A DNA stretch of 64,000 bases from Acanthosepion esculentum (taxonomy: Eukaryota; Mollusca; Cephalopoda; Sepiida; Sepiidae): assembly GCA_964036315.1 (NCBI GenBank), contig OZ038478.1, positions 143,989,557 to 144,053,556 on the forward strand. Direction: 5' to 3'. The position numbers and the translations under genes are program-made. The first letter of the stretch is position 1, and the number at the start of each line of letters is the position of its first letter. This document shows, in pieces, positions 54,501-64,000 of this stretch. The notes under the pieces were generated by a model. That model saw only the letters and a list, made by a program, of their open reading frames with translations, had not been told where the DNA came from and made no database searches.

Positions 54501-55690
54501 TCTATAGTCTCGGAAAAGGAAAACATTCGAATTCAGCTTGGATCGAATGCATCTAGGATTGAGGAACCGGGAGCCGAGTTTGAACTCTAGTCGTGTTCAT
54601 TACAACTCTACTCTCTCTCCCCCATCTATGGGTAAATATTAGGACATACTGAGTTCTATAGTCTCGGAAAAGGAAAACATTCGAATTCAGCTTGGATCGA
54701 ATGCATCTAGGATTGAGGAATCGGGAGCCGAGTTTGAACTCTAGTCGTGTTCATTACAACACTACTCTCCCTCCCCCATCAATGGGTAAATATTAGGACA
54801 TACTGAGTTCTATAGTCACGGAAAAGGAAAACATTCGAATTCAGCTTGGATCGAATGCATCTAGGATTGAGGAATCGGGAGCCGAGTTTGAACTCTAGTC
54901 GTGTTCATTACAACTCTACTCTCCCTCCCCCATCTATGGGTAAATATTAGGACATACTGAGTTCTATACTCACGGAAAAGGAAAACATTCGAATTCAGCT
55001 TGGATCGAATGCATCTAGGATTGAGGAACCGGGAGCCGAGTTTGAACTCTAGTCGTGTTCATTACAACTCTACTCTCCCTCCCCCATCTATGGGTAAATA
55101 TTAGGACATACTGAGTTCTATAGTCTCGGAAAAGGAAAACATTCGAATTCAGCTTGGATCGAATGCATCTAGGATTGAGGAACCGGGAGCCGAGTTTGAA
55201 CTCTAGTCGTGTTCATTACAACTCTACTCTCCCTCCCCCATCTATGGGTAAATATTAGGACATACTGAGTTCTATAGTCTCGGAAAGGGAAAACATTCGA
55301 ATTCAGCTTGGATCGAATGCATCTAGGATTGAGCAACCGGGAGCCGAGTTTGAACTCTAGTCGTGTTCATTACAACTCTACTCTCCCTCCCCCATCTATG
55401 GGTAAATATTAGGACATACTGAGTTCTATAGTCTCGGAAAAGGAAAACATTCGAATTCAGATTGGATCGAATGCATCTAGGATTGAGGAACCGGGAGCCG
55501 AGTTTGAACTCTAGTCGTGTTCATTACAACTCTACTCTCCCTCCCCCATCTATGGGTAAATATTAGGACATACTGAGTTCTATAGTCTCGGAAAAGGAAA
55601 ACATTCGAATTCAGCTTGGATCGAATGCATCTAGGATTGAGGAACCGGGAGCCGAGTTTGAACTCTAGTCGTGTTCATTACAACTCTACT
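51587..55690 (+). repeat. Dimeric 308-bp HORs and near-consensus monomers
   Basis: TATACTCACGG recurs at 51731, 52039 and 52347, and CAACACTACTC at 52601 and 52909, each 308 bp apart, so the first part is dimeric. A copied 2-3 monomer piece with GGAAATCATTCG, GGATCC and GGATCGAGTG lies at about 53280-53480. CAACACTACTC with CATCAATGGG returns at 54141, 54295 and 54757 (one- and three-monomer steps), and TATACTCACGG near 54965. TAAATATGAGG replaces TAAATATTAGG at about 53092, 53862 and 54478, opening short frames of no coding value. No other sequence is present. Confidence 0.8.
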
Positions 55691-55701
55691 CTCCCTCCCC
55701 C
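55689..55701 (+). other. Representative polypyrimidine tract of the monomer
   Basis: CTCTCCCTCCCCC is a 13-base pure pyrimidine run present in most monomers, with G-rich GGGGGAGGGAGAG on the other strand. One monomer gives only two G runs, so it is not a self-contained G-quadruplex motif. The single T interrupting the C run is lost in many monomers between 56.6 and 61.1 kb. Confidence 0.7.
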
Positions 55702-55710
55702 ATCTATGGG
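55699..55710. other. Representative dyad CCCAT-CT-ATGGG in the monomer
   Basis: Each consensus monomer holds CCCATCTATGGG, a perfect 5-bp inverted repeat around a 2-bp centre. The centre is too short for a stable hairpin, so if it matters it would more likely be as a recognition site for a dimeric DNA-binding protein. Variants that break it occur (CCCATCAATGGG near 21218, CCCAACTATGGG near 11060, CCTATCTATGGG near 12599). Binding is inference only. Confidence 0.5.
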
Positions 55711-55756
55711 TAAATATGAGGACATACTGAGTTCTATAGTCTCGGAAAAGGAAAAC

Positions 55757-55784
55757 ATTCGAATTCAGCTTGGATCGAATGCAT
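55757..55784. other. Representative palindrome cluster ATTCGAAT / TCGAAT / ATGCAT
   Basis: Within 28 bases lie the 8-bp palindrome ATTCGAAT (55757-55764), an overlapping GAATTC (55761-55766), a second TCGAAT 16 bp after the first (55775-55780) and the palindrome ATGCAT (55779-55784). The two TCGAAT copies include two of the monomer's six CpGs. One frequent variant turns the second into TTGAAT (a C to T change at CpG). Another turns the first into TCCAAT. A regulatory role is not shown. Confidence 0.55.
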
Positions 55785-56459
55785 CTAGGATTGAGGAACC
55801 GGGAGCCGAGTTTGAACTCTAGTCGTGTTCATTACAACTCTACTCTCCCTCCCCCATCTATGGGTAAATATGAGGACATACTGAGTTCTATAGTCTCGGA
55901 AAAGGAAAACATTCGAATTCAGCTTGGATCGAATGCATCTAGGATTGAGGAACCGGGAGCCGAGTTTGAACTCTAGTCGTGTTCATTACAACTCTACTCT
56001 CCCTCCCCCATCTATGGGTAAATATGAGGACATACTGAGTTCTATAGTCTCGGAAAAGGAAAACATTCGAATTCAGCTTGGATCGAATGCATCTAGGATT
56101 GAGGAACCGGGAGCCGAGTTTGAACTCTAGTCGTGTTCATTACAACTCTACTCTCCCTCCCCCATCTATGGGTAAATATGAGGACATACTGAGTTCTATA
56201 GTCTCGGAAAAGGAAAACATTCGAATTCAGCTTGGATCGAATGCATCTAGGATTGAGGAACCGGGAGCCGAGTTTGAACTCTAGTCGTGTTCATTACAAC
56301 TCTACTCTCCCTCCCCCATCTATGGGTAAATATGAGGACATACTGAGTTCTATAGTCTCGGAAAAGGAAAACATTCGAATTCAGCTTGGATCGAATGCAT
56401 CTAGGATTGAGGAACCGGGAGCCGAGTTTGAACTCTAGTCGTGTTCATTACAACTCTAC

Positions 56460-59400
56460 ATTCCCTCCCCCATCTATGGGTAAATATTAGGACATACTGA
56501 GTTCTATAGTCTCGGAAAAGGAAAACATTCGAATTCAGCTTGGATCGAATGCATCTAGGATTGAGGAACCGGGAGCCGAGTTTGAACTCTAGTCGTGTTC
56601 ATTACAACTCTACTCTCCCCCCACCCATCTATGGGTAAATATTAGGACATACTGAGTTCTATAGTCTCGGAAAAGGAAAACATTCGAATTCAGCTTGGAT
56701 CGAATGCATCTAGGATTGAGGAATCGGGAGCTGAGTTTGAACTCTAGTCGTGTTCATTACAACCCTTCTCTCCCTCCCCCATCTATGGGTAAATATTAGG
56801 ACATACTGAGTTCTATATTCTCGGAAAAGGAAAACATTCGAATTCAGCTTGGATCGAATGTATCTAGGATTGAGGAACCGGGAGCCGAGTTTGAACTCTA
56901 GTCGTGTTCATTACAACTCTACTCTCCCCCCCATCTATGGGTAAATATTAGGACATACTGAGTTCTATAGTCTCGGAAAAGGAAAACATTCGAATTCAGC
57001 TTGGATCGAATGCATTTAGGATTGAGGAACCGGGAGCCGAGTTTGAACTCTAGTCGTGTTCATTACAACTCTACTCTCCCTCCCCCATCTATGGGTAAAT
57101 ATTAGGACATACTGAGTTCTATAGTCTCGGAAAAGGAAAACATTCGAATTCAGCTTGGATCGAATGCATCTAGGATTGAGGAACCGGGAGCCGAGTTTGA
57201 ACTCTAGTCGTGTTCATTACAACTCTACTCTCCCCCCCCATCTATGGGTAAATATTAGGACATACTGAGTTCTATAGTCTCGGAAAAGGAAAACATTCGA
57301 ATTCAGATTGGATCGAATGCATCTAGGATTGAGGAACCGGGGGCCGAGTTTGAACTCTAGTCGTGTTCATTACAACTCTACTCTCCCTCCCTCATCTATG
57401 GGTAAATATGAGGACATACTGAGTTCTAAAGTCTCGGAAAAGGAAAACATTCGAATTCAGCTTGAATCGAATGCATCTAGGATTGAGGAATCGGGAGCCG
57501 AGTTTGAACTCTAGTCCTGTTCATTACAACTCTACTCTCCCTCCCCCATCTATGGGTAAATATTAGGACATACTGAGTTCTATAGTCACGGAAAAGGAAA
57601 ACATTCGAATTCAGCTTGGATCGAATGCATCTAGGATTGAGGAATCGGGAGCTGAGTTTGAACTCTAGTCGTGTTCATTACAACCCTACTCTCCCTCCCC
57701 CATCTATGGGTAAATATTAGGACATACTGATTTCTATAGTCTCGGAAAAGGAAAACATTCGAATTCAGCTTGGATCGAATGCATCTAGGATTGAGGAACC
57801 GGGAGCCGAGTTTGAACTCTAGTCGTGTTCATTACAACTCTACTCTCCCCCCCCATCTATGGGTAAATATTAGGACATACTGAGTTCTATAGTCACGGAA
57901 AAGGAAAACATTCGAATTCAGCTTGGATCGAATGCATCTAGGATTGAGGAATCGGGAGCTGAGTTTGAACTCTAGTCGTGTTCATTACAACCCTACTCTC
58001 CCTCCCCCATCTATGGGTAAATATTAGGACATACTGATTTCTATATTCTCGGAAAAGGAAAACATTCGAATTCAGCTTGGATCGAATGCATCTAGGATTG
58101 AGGAACCGGGAGCCGAGTTTGAACTCTAGTCGTGTTCATTACAACTCTCCTCTCCCCCCCCATCTATGGGTAAATATTAGGACATACTGAGTTCTATAGT
58201 CTCGGAAAAGGAAAACATTCGAATTCAGCTTGGATCGAATGCATTTAGGATTGAGGAACCGGGAGCCGAGTTTGAACTCTAGTCGTGTTCATTACAACTC
58301 TACTCTCCCTCCCCCATCTATGGGTAAATATTAGGACATACTGAGTTCTATCGTCTCGGAAAGGGAAAACATTCGAATTCAGCTTGGATCGAATGCATCT
58401 AGGATTGAGTAACCGGGAGCCGAGTTTGAACTCTAGTCGTGTTCATTACAACTCTACACTCCCCCCCCATCTATGGGTAAATATGAGGACATACTGAGTT
58501 CTATAGTCTCGGAAAAGGAAAACATTCGAATTCAGCTTGGATCGAATGCATCTAGGATTGAGGAACCGGGAGCCGAGTTTGAACTCTAGTCGTGTTCATT
58601 ACAACTCTACTCTCCCTCCCCCATCTATGGGTAATATTAGGACATACTGAGTTCTATAGTCTTGGAAAAGGAAAACATTCGAATTCAGCTTGGATCGAAT
58701 GCATTTAGGATTGAGGAACCGGGAGCCGAGTTTGAACTCTAGTCGTGTTCATTACAACTCTACTCTCCCTCCCCCATCTATGGGTAAATATTAGGACATA
58801 CTGAGTTCTATCGTCTCGGAAAGGGAAAACATTCGAATTCAGCTTGGATCGAATGCATCTAGGATTGAGTAACCGGGAGCCGAGTTTGAACTCTAGTCGT
58901 GTTCATTACAACTCTACTCTCCCCCCCCCATCTATGGGTAAATATGAGGACATACTGAGTTCTATAGTCTCGGAAAAGGAAAACATTCGAATTCAGCTTG
59001 GATCGAATGCATCTAGGATTGAGGAACCGGGAGCTGAGTTTGAACTCTAGTCGTGTTCATTACAACTCTACTCTCCCTCCCTCATCAATGGGTAAAAATT
59101 AGGACATACTGAGTTCTATAGTCACGGAAAAGGAAAACATTCGAATTCAGCTTGGATCGAATGCATCTAGGATTGAGGAACCGGGAGCTGAGTTTGAACT
59201 CTAGTCGTGTTCATTACAACTCTACTCTCCCTCCCCCATCTATGGGTAAAAATTAGGACATACTGAGTTCTATCGTCTCGGAAAGGGAAAACATTCGAAT
59301 TCAGCTTGGATCGAATGCATCTAGGATTGAGGAATCGGGAGCCGAGTTTGAACTCTAGTCGTGTTCATTACAACTCTACTCTCCCTCCCCCATCTATGGG

Positions 59401-61100
59401 TAAATATGAGGACATACGGAGTTCTATAGTCTCGGAAAAGGAAAACATTCGAATTCAGCTTGGATCGAATGCATCTAGGATTGAGGAACCGGGAGCCGAG
59501 TTTGAACTCTAGTCGTGTTCATTACAACTCTACTCTCCGTCCCCCAACTATGGGTAAATATTAGGACATACTGAGTTCTATAGTCTCGGAAAAGGAAAAC
59601 ATTCGAATTCAGCTTGGATCGAATGCATCTAGGATTGAGGAACCGGGAGCCGAGTTTGAACTCTAGTCGTGTTCATTACAACTCTACTCTCCCCCCCCCC
59701 ATCTATGGGTAAATATTAGGACATACTGAGTTCTATAGTCTCGGAAAAGGAAAACATTCGAATTCAGCTTGGATCGAATGCATTTAGGATTGAGGAACCG
59801 GGAGCCGAGTTTGAACTCTAGTCGTGTTCATTACAACTCTATTCTCCCTCGCCCATCTATGGGTAAATATTAGGACATACTGAGTTCTATAGTCTCGGAA
59901 AAGGAAAACATTCGAATTCAGCTTGGATCGAATGCATCTAGGATTGAGGAACCGGGAGCCGAGTTTGAACTCTAGTCGTGTTCATTACAACTCTACTCTC
60001 CCTCCCTCATCTATGGGTAAATATTAGGACATACTGAGTTCTATCGTCTCGGAAAGGGAAAACATTCGAATTCAGCTTGGATCGAATGCATCTAGGATTG
60101 AGTAACCGGGAGCCGAGTTTGAACTCTAGTCGTGTTCATTACAACTCTACTCTCCCTCCCCCATCTATGGGTAAATATTAGGACATACTCAGTTCTATAG
60201 TCTCGGATAAGGAAAACATTCGAATTCAGCTTGGATCGAATGCATCTAGGATTGAGGAACCGGGAGCCGAGTTTGAACTCTAGTCGTGTTCATTACAACT
60301 CTACTCTGACCCCCCATCTATGGGTAAATATGAGGACATACTGAGTTCTATAGTCTCGGAAAAGGAAAACATTCGAATTCAGCTTGGATCGAATGCATCT
60401 AGGATTGAGGAACCGGGAGCCGAGTTTGAACTCTAGTCGTGTTCATTACAACTCTACTCTCCCTCCCCCATCTATGGGTAAATATTAGGACATACTGAGT
60501 TCTATAGTCTCGGAAAGGGAAAACATTCGAATTCAGCTTGGATCGAATGCATCTAGGATTGAGTAACCGGGAGCCGAGTTTGAACTCTAGTCGTGTTCAT
60601 TACAACTCTACTCTCCCCCCCCCCCATCTATGGGTAAATATGAGGACATACTGAGTTCTATAGTCTCGGAAAAGGAAAACATTCGAATTCAGCTTGGATC
60701 GAATGCATCTAGGATTGAGGAACCGGGAGCCGAGTTTGAACTCTAGTCGTGTTCATTACAACTCTACTCTCCCTCCCCCATCTATGGGTAATATTAGGAC
60801 ATACTGAGTTCTATAGTCTCGGAAAAGGAAAACATTCGAATTCAGCTTGGATCGAATGCATTTAGGATTGAGGAACCGGGAGCCGAGTTTGAACTCTAGT
60901 CGTGTTCATTACAACTCTACTCTCCCTCCCCCATCTATGGGTAAATATTAGGACATACTGAGTTCTATCGTCTCGGAAAGGGAAAACATTCGAATTCAGC
61001 TTGGATCGAATGCATCTAGGATTGAGTAACCGGGAGCCGAGTTTGAACTCTAGTCGTGTTCATTACAACTCTACTCTCCCCCCCCATCTATGGGTAAATA
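56460..61100 (+). repeat. Satellite zone with pure, length-variable C tracts
   Basis: In this zone about every second to fourth monomer has lost the T that interrupts CCCTCCCCC, leaving pure C runs of changing length: C7 at 56926, C8 at 57232, 57847, 58154, 58461 and 61078, C9 at 58921, C10 at 59691, C11 at 60615. Related forms are CCCCCCACCC near 56617 and CTGACCCCCC near 60307. Several runs are about 307 bp apart, so a dimeric organisation underlies part of the zone. TATCGTCTCGGAAAGGG recurs near 58349, 58809, 59271, 60042 and 60966, and a GGTAATATTAGG one-base deletion near 58630 and 60787. Expanded pure C runs were not seen elsewhere in the window. Confidence 0.85.
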
Positions 61101-64000
61101 TGAGGACATACTGAGTTCTATAGTCTCGGAAAAGGAAAACATTCGAATTCAGCTTGGATCGAATGCATCTAGGATTGAGTAACCGGGAGCCGAGTTTGAA
61201 CTCTAGTCGTGTTCATTACAACTCTACTCTCCGTCCCCCAACTATGGGTAAATATTAGGACATACTGAGTTCTATAGTCTCGGAAAAGGAAAACATTCGA
61301 ATTCAGCTTGGATCGAATGCATCTAGGATTGAGGAACCGGGAGCCGAGTTTGAACTCTAGTCGTGTTCATTACAACTCTACTCTCCCTCCCCCATCTATG
61401 GGTAAATATTAGGACATACTGAGTTCTATAGTCTCGGAAAAGGAAAACATTCGAATTCAGCTTGGATCGAATGCATCTAGGATTGAGGAACCGGGAGCCG
61501 AGTTTGAACTCTAGTCGTGTTCATTACAACTCTACTCTCCCTCCCCCATCTATGGGTAAATATTAGGACATACTGAGTTCTATAGTCTCGGAAAAGGAAA
61601 ACATTCGAATTCAGCTTGGATCGAATGCATCTAGGATTGAGGAACCGGGAGCCGAGTTTGAACACTAGTCGTGTTCATTACAACTCTACTCTCCCTCCCC
61701 CATCTATGGGTAAATATTAGGACATACTGAGTTGTATAGTCTCGGAAAAGGAAAACATTCGAATTCAGATTGGATCGAATGCTTCTAGGATTGAGGAACC
61801 GGGAGCCAAGTTTGAACTCTAGTCGTGTTCATTACAACTCTACTCTCCCTCCCCCATCTATGGGTAAATATTAGGACATACTGAGTTCTATAGTCTCGGA
61901 AAAGGAAAACATTCGAATTCAGATTGGTTCGAATGCATCTAGGATTGAGGAACCGGGAGCCGAGTTTGAACTCTAGTCGTGTTCATTACAACTCTACTCT
62001 CCCTCCCCCATCTATGGGTAAATATGAGGACATACTGAGTTCTATAGTTTCGGAAAAGGAAAACATTCGAATTCAGCTTGGATCGAATGCATCTAGGATT
62101 GAGGAACCGGGAGCCGAGTTTGAACTCTAGTCGTGTTCATTAAAACTCTACTCTCCCTCCCCCATCTATGGGTAAATATTAGGACATACTGAGTTCTATA
62201 GTCTCGGAAAAGGAAAACATTCGAATTCAGCTTGGATCGAATGCATCTAGGATTGAGGAATCGGGAGCCGAGTTTGAACTCTAGTCGTGTTCATTACAAC
62301 TCTACTCTCCCTCCCCCAACTATGGGTAAATATTAGGAAATACTGAATTCTATAGTCTCGGAAAAGGAAAACATTCGAATTCAGCTTGGATCGAATGCAT
62401 CTAGGATTGAGGAACCGGGAGCCGAGTTTGAACTCTAGTCGTGTTCATTACAACTCTACTCTCCCTCCCCCATCTATGGGTAAATATTAGGACATACTGA
62501 GTTCTATAGTCTCGGAAAAGGAAAACATTCGAATTCAGCTTGGATCGAATGCATCTAGGATTGAGGAACCGGGAGCCGAGTTTGAACTCTAGTCGTGTTC
62601 ATTACAACTCTACTCTCCCTCCCCCATCTATGGGTAAATATTAGGACATACTGAGTTCTATAGTCTCGGAAAAGGAAAACATTCGAATTCAGCTTGGATC
62701 GAATGCATCTAGGATTGAGGAACCGGGAGCCGAGTTTGAACTCTAGTCGTGTTCATTACAACTCTACTCTCCCTCCCCCATCTATGGGTAAATATTAGGA
62801 CATACTGAGTTCTATAGTCTCGGAAAAGGAAAACATTCGAATTCAGATTGGATCGAATGCATCTAGGATTGAGGAACCGGGAGCCGAGTTTGAACTCTAG
62901 TCGTGTTCATTACAACTCTACTCTCCCTCCCCCATCTATGGGTAAATATGAGGACATACTGAGTTCTATAGTTTCGGAAAAGGAAAACATTCGAATTCAG
63001 CTTGGATCGAATGCATCTAGGATTGAGGAACCGGGAGCCAAGTTTGAACTCTAGTCGTGTTCATTAAAACTCTACTCTCCCTCCCCCATCTATGGGTAAA
63101 TATTAGGACATACTGAGTTCTATAGTCACGGAAAAGGAAAACATTCGAATTCACCTTGGATCGAATGCATCTAGGATTGAGAAATCGGGAGCCGAGTTTG
63201 AACTCTAGTCGTGTTCATTACAACTCTACTCTCCCTCCCCCATCAATGGGTAAATATTAGGACATACTGAGTTCTATAGTCTCGGATAAGGAAAACATTC
63301 GAAATCAGCTTGGATCGAATGCATCTAGGATTGAGGAACCGGGAGCCGAGTTTGAACTCTAGTCGTGTTCATTACAACTCTACTCTCCCTCCCCCATCTA
63401 TGGGTAAATATTAGGACATACTGAGTTCTATATTCTCGGAAAAGGAAAACATTCGAATTCAGCTTGGATCGAATGTATCAAGGATTGAGGAAACGGGAGC
63501 CGAGTTTCATCTCTAGTCGTGTTCATTACAAATCTACTCTCCCTCCCCCATCTATGGGTAAATATTAGGACATACTGAGTTCTATAGTCACGGAAAAGTA
63601 AAACATTCGAATTCAGCTTGGATCGAATGCATCTAGGATTGAGGAACCGGGAGCCGAGTTTGAACTCTAGTCGTGTTCATTACAACTCTACTCTCCCTCC
63701 CCCATCTATGGGTAAATATTAGGACATACTGAGTTCTATAGTCTCGGAAAAGGAAAACATTCGAATTCAGCTTGGATCAAATGCATCTAGGATTGAGGAA
63801 CCGGGAGCCGAGTTTGAACTCTAGTCGTGTTCATTACAACTCTACTCTCCCTCCCCCATCTATGGGTAAATATTAGGACATACTGAGTTCTATAGTCTCG
63901 GAAAAGGAAAACATTCGAATTCAGCTTGGATCGAATGCATCTAGGATTGAGGAACCGGGAGCCGAGTTTGAACACTAGTCGTGTTCATTACAACTCTACT
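61101..64000 (+). repeat. Near-consensus satellite at right edge, with 6-monomer duplication
   Basis: Most monomers here equal or nearly equal the consensus; 62372-62833 are three consensus copies in a row as far as I can see. A piece with CAGATTGG, TAAATATGAGG, ATAGTTTCGG and TCATTAAAACTC at about 61915-62150 recurs at about 62839-63074, an offset of 924 bp (six monomers). GAACACTAGTCG at 61660 recurs at 63970, 2310 bp (15 monomers) away. A few diverged monomers with GAAATCAGC, GTATCAAGG and GAGTTTCATCTC lie at 63300-63530. The array continues past the window end. Confidence 0.82.

Larger units (their letters stand above)
55691..56459 (+). repeat. Five consecutive identical 154-bp monomers
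   Basis: TAAATATGAGG lies at 55711, 55865, 56019, 56173 and 56327, exactly 154 bp apart, and I see no difference between these five monomers apart from their flanks. They are the consensus monomer with a single T to G change at monomer position 117. The run ends before CTCTACATTCCCTCC near 56454. This is the clearest monomer-level tandem amplification in the window and probably one of the youngest. Confidence 0.88.
1..64000 (+). repeat. 154-bp tandem satellite array (whole window)
   Basis: The sequence is a head-to-tail array of a 154-bp monomer, about 415 copies, all in one orientation. A copy matching the consensus as I read it lies at 62372-62525, starting at CATTCGAATT and ending at GGAAAAGGAAAA. 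Each monomer normally carries TTCGAA, GAATTC and ATGCAT sites, two CTAG sites, a CTCTCCCTCCCCC tract, CCCATCTATGGG, TAAATATTAGG and six CpGs. Hand count gives 34 C and 33 G per 154 bases, so CpG observed/expected is about 0.8. Length changes are mostly one base, for example near 640, 9056, 12863, 24101 and 42510. Both window ends cut a monomer. By analogy with known satellites the monomer size fits nucleosome-phased centromeric or heterochromatic DNA. Family and species are not recognised. Confidence 0.98.

Noticed and set aside
55689..55710. G-quadruplex or stable hairpin in each monomer.
   Set aside because: One monomer gives only two long G runs on the minus strand next to each other, and the CCCAT/ATGGG arms have a 2-base centre, too tight for a hairpin loop.
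55616..56438. Five overlapping identical 68-codon open frames, as if a small gene family.
   Set aside because: They are the same 1.34-monomer stretch read at each 154-bp step, overlap each other, start at TTG, shift frame every monomer and depend on a single T to G change. There is no promoter, codon bias or domain.
61477..63975. Minus-strand 62-codon frames at 61477-61665 and 63787-63975.
   Set aside because: Identical satellite reading created by GAACACTAG at two monomers 2310 bp apart; no coding evidence.
1..64000. CRISPR array.
   Set aside because: There are no unique spacers between repeats. The full 154-bp period is repetitive and neighbouring copies align end to end.
1..64000. CENP-B box.
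   Set aside because: The only CGGG in the consensus (AACCGGGAG) is not preceded at the right distance by TTCG; that position reads GATT. The nTTCGnnnnAnnCGGGn pattern is not met.
1..64000. Telomeric, rDNA, tRNA or histone-type tandem repeat.
   Set aside because: No TTAGGG/TTTAGGG-type runs, no rRNA- or tRNA-like segments and no conserved protein frame. The unit is too short and non-coding.
1..64000. Transposable element insertions or LTR fragments within the array.
   Set aside because: No break in the 154-bp phase larger than a few bases was seen, and no terminal repeats or target-site duplications.

Overview
The whole window is one uninterrupted, head-to-tail satellite DNA array. The monomer is 154 bp with about 43.5% GC, counted on a consensus-like copy at 62372-62525, and about 415 copies fit in 64 kb. 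Every stretch read is recognisably this monomer in the same orientation. I found no unique sequence, transposon insertion, inversion, RNA gene or credible protein gene. The array enters and leaves the window in mid-monomer, so it is longer than 64 kb on at least one side and probably both. An array of this size with a near-nucleosomal monomer and multi-monomer higher-order repeats (HORs) indicates a eukaryotic chromosome, probably centromeric, pericentromeric or another constitutive heterochromatin block. I do not recognise the satellite family and cannot name the organism.

The monomers are not uniform. Shared private variants show larger units copied in tandem. Left to right: a mixed start (1-1243); a 10-monomer HOR of 1540 bp in three copies (1244-5863); overlapping 8-, 10- and 24-monomer duplications (about 5.2-10.97 kb); a 12-monomer HOR of 1847 bp, itself duplicated at 3694 and 5541 bp (about 10.97-19.9 kb); a mixed stretch (19.9-21.1 kb); a 17-monomer HOR of about 2616 bp in two copies (21.1-26.34 kb); a patchwork with 7-, 6-, 4- and 3-monomer spacings (26.3-31.0 kb); a 23-monomer HOR of 3539 bp in three copies plus a degraded fourth (31.0-44.5 kb); a 5/6-monomer HOR of 770/924 bp (46.8-50.45 kb) between two copies of a 1.1 kb segment lying 6006 bp apart; dimeric 308-bp HORs (41.1-42.5 and 51.6-52.9 kb); five identical consecutive monomers (about 55.7-56.4 kb); a zone with expanded pure-C tracts (56.6-61.1 kb); and a near-consensus end (61.1-64 kb).

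The many 60-85 codon open frames are by-products. The monomer length is 3x51+1, so the frame shifts at every copy, and most plus-strand frames open only where point changes remove one TAG stop at monomer positions 117-119. No genes work together here. The information content is in the array's amplification history and in possible chromatin or protein-binding motifs inside the monomer.
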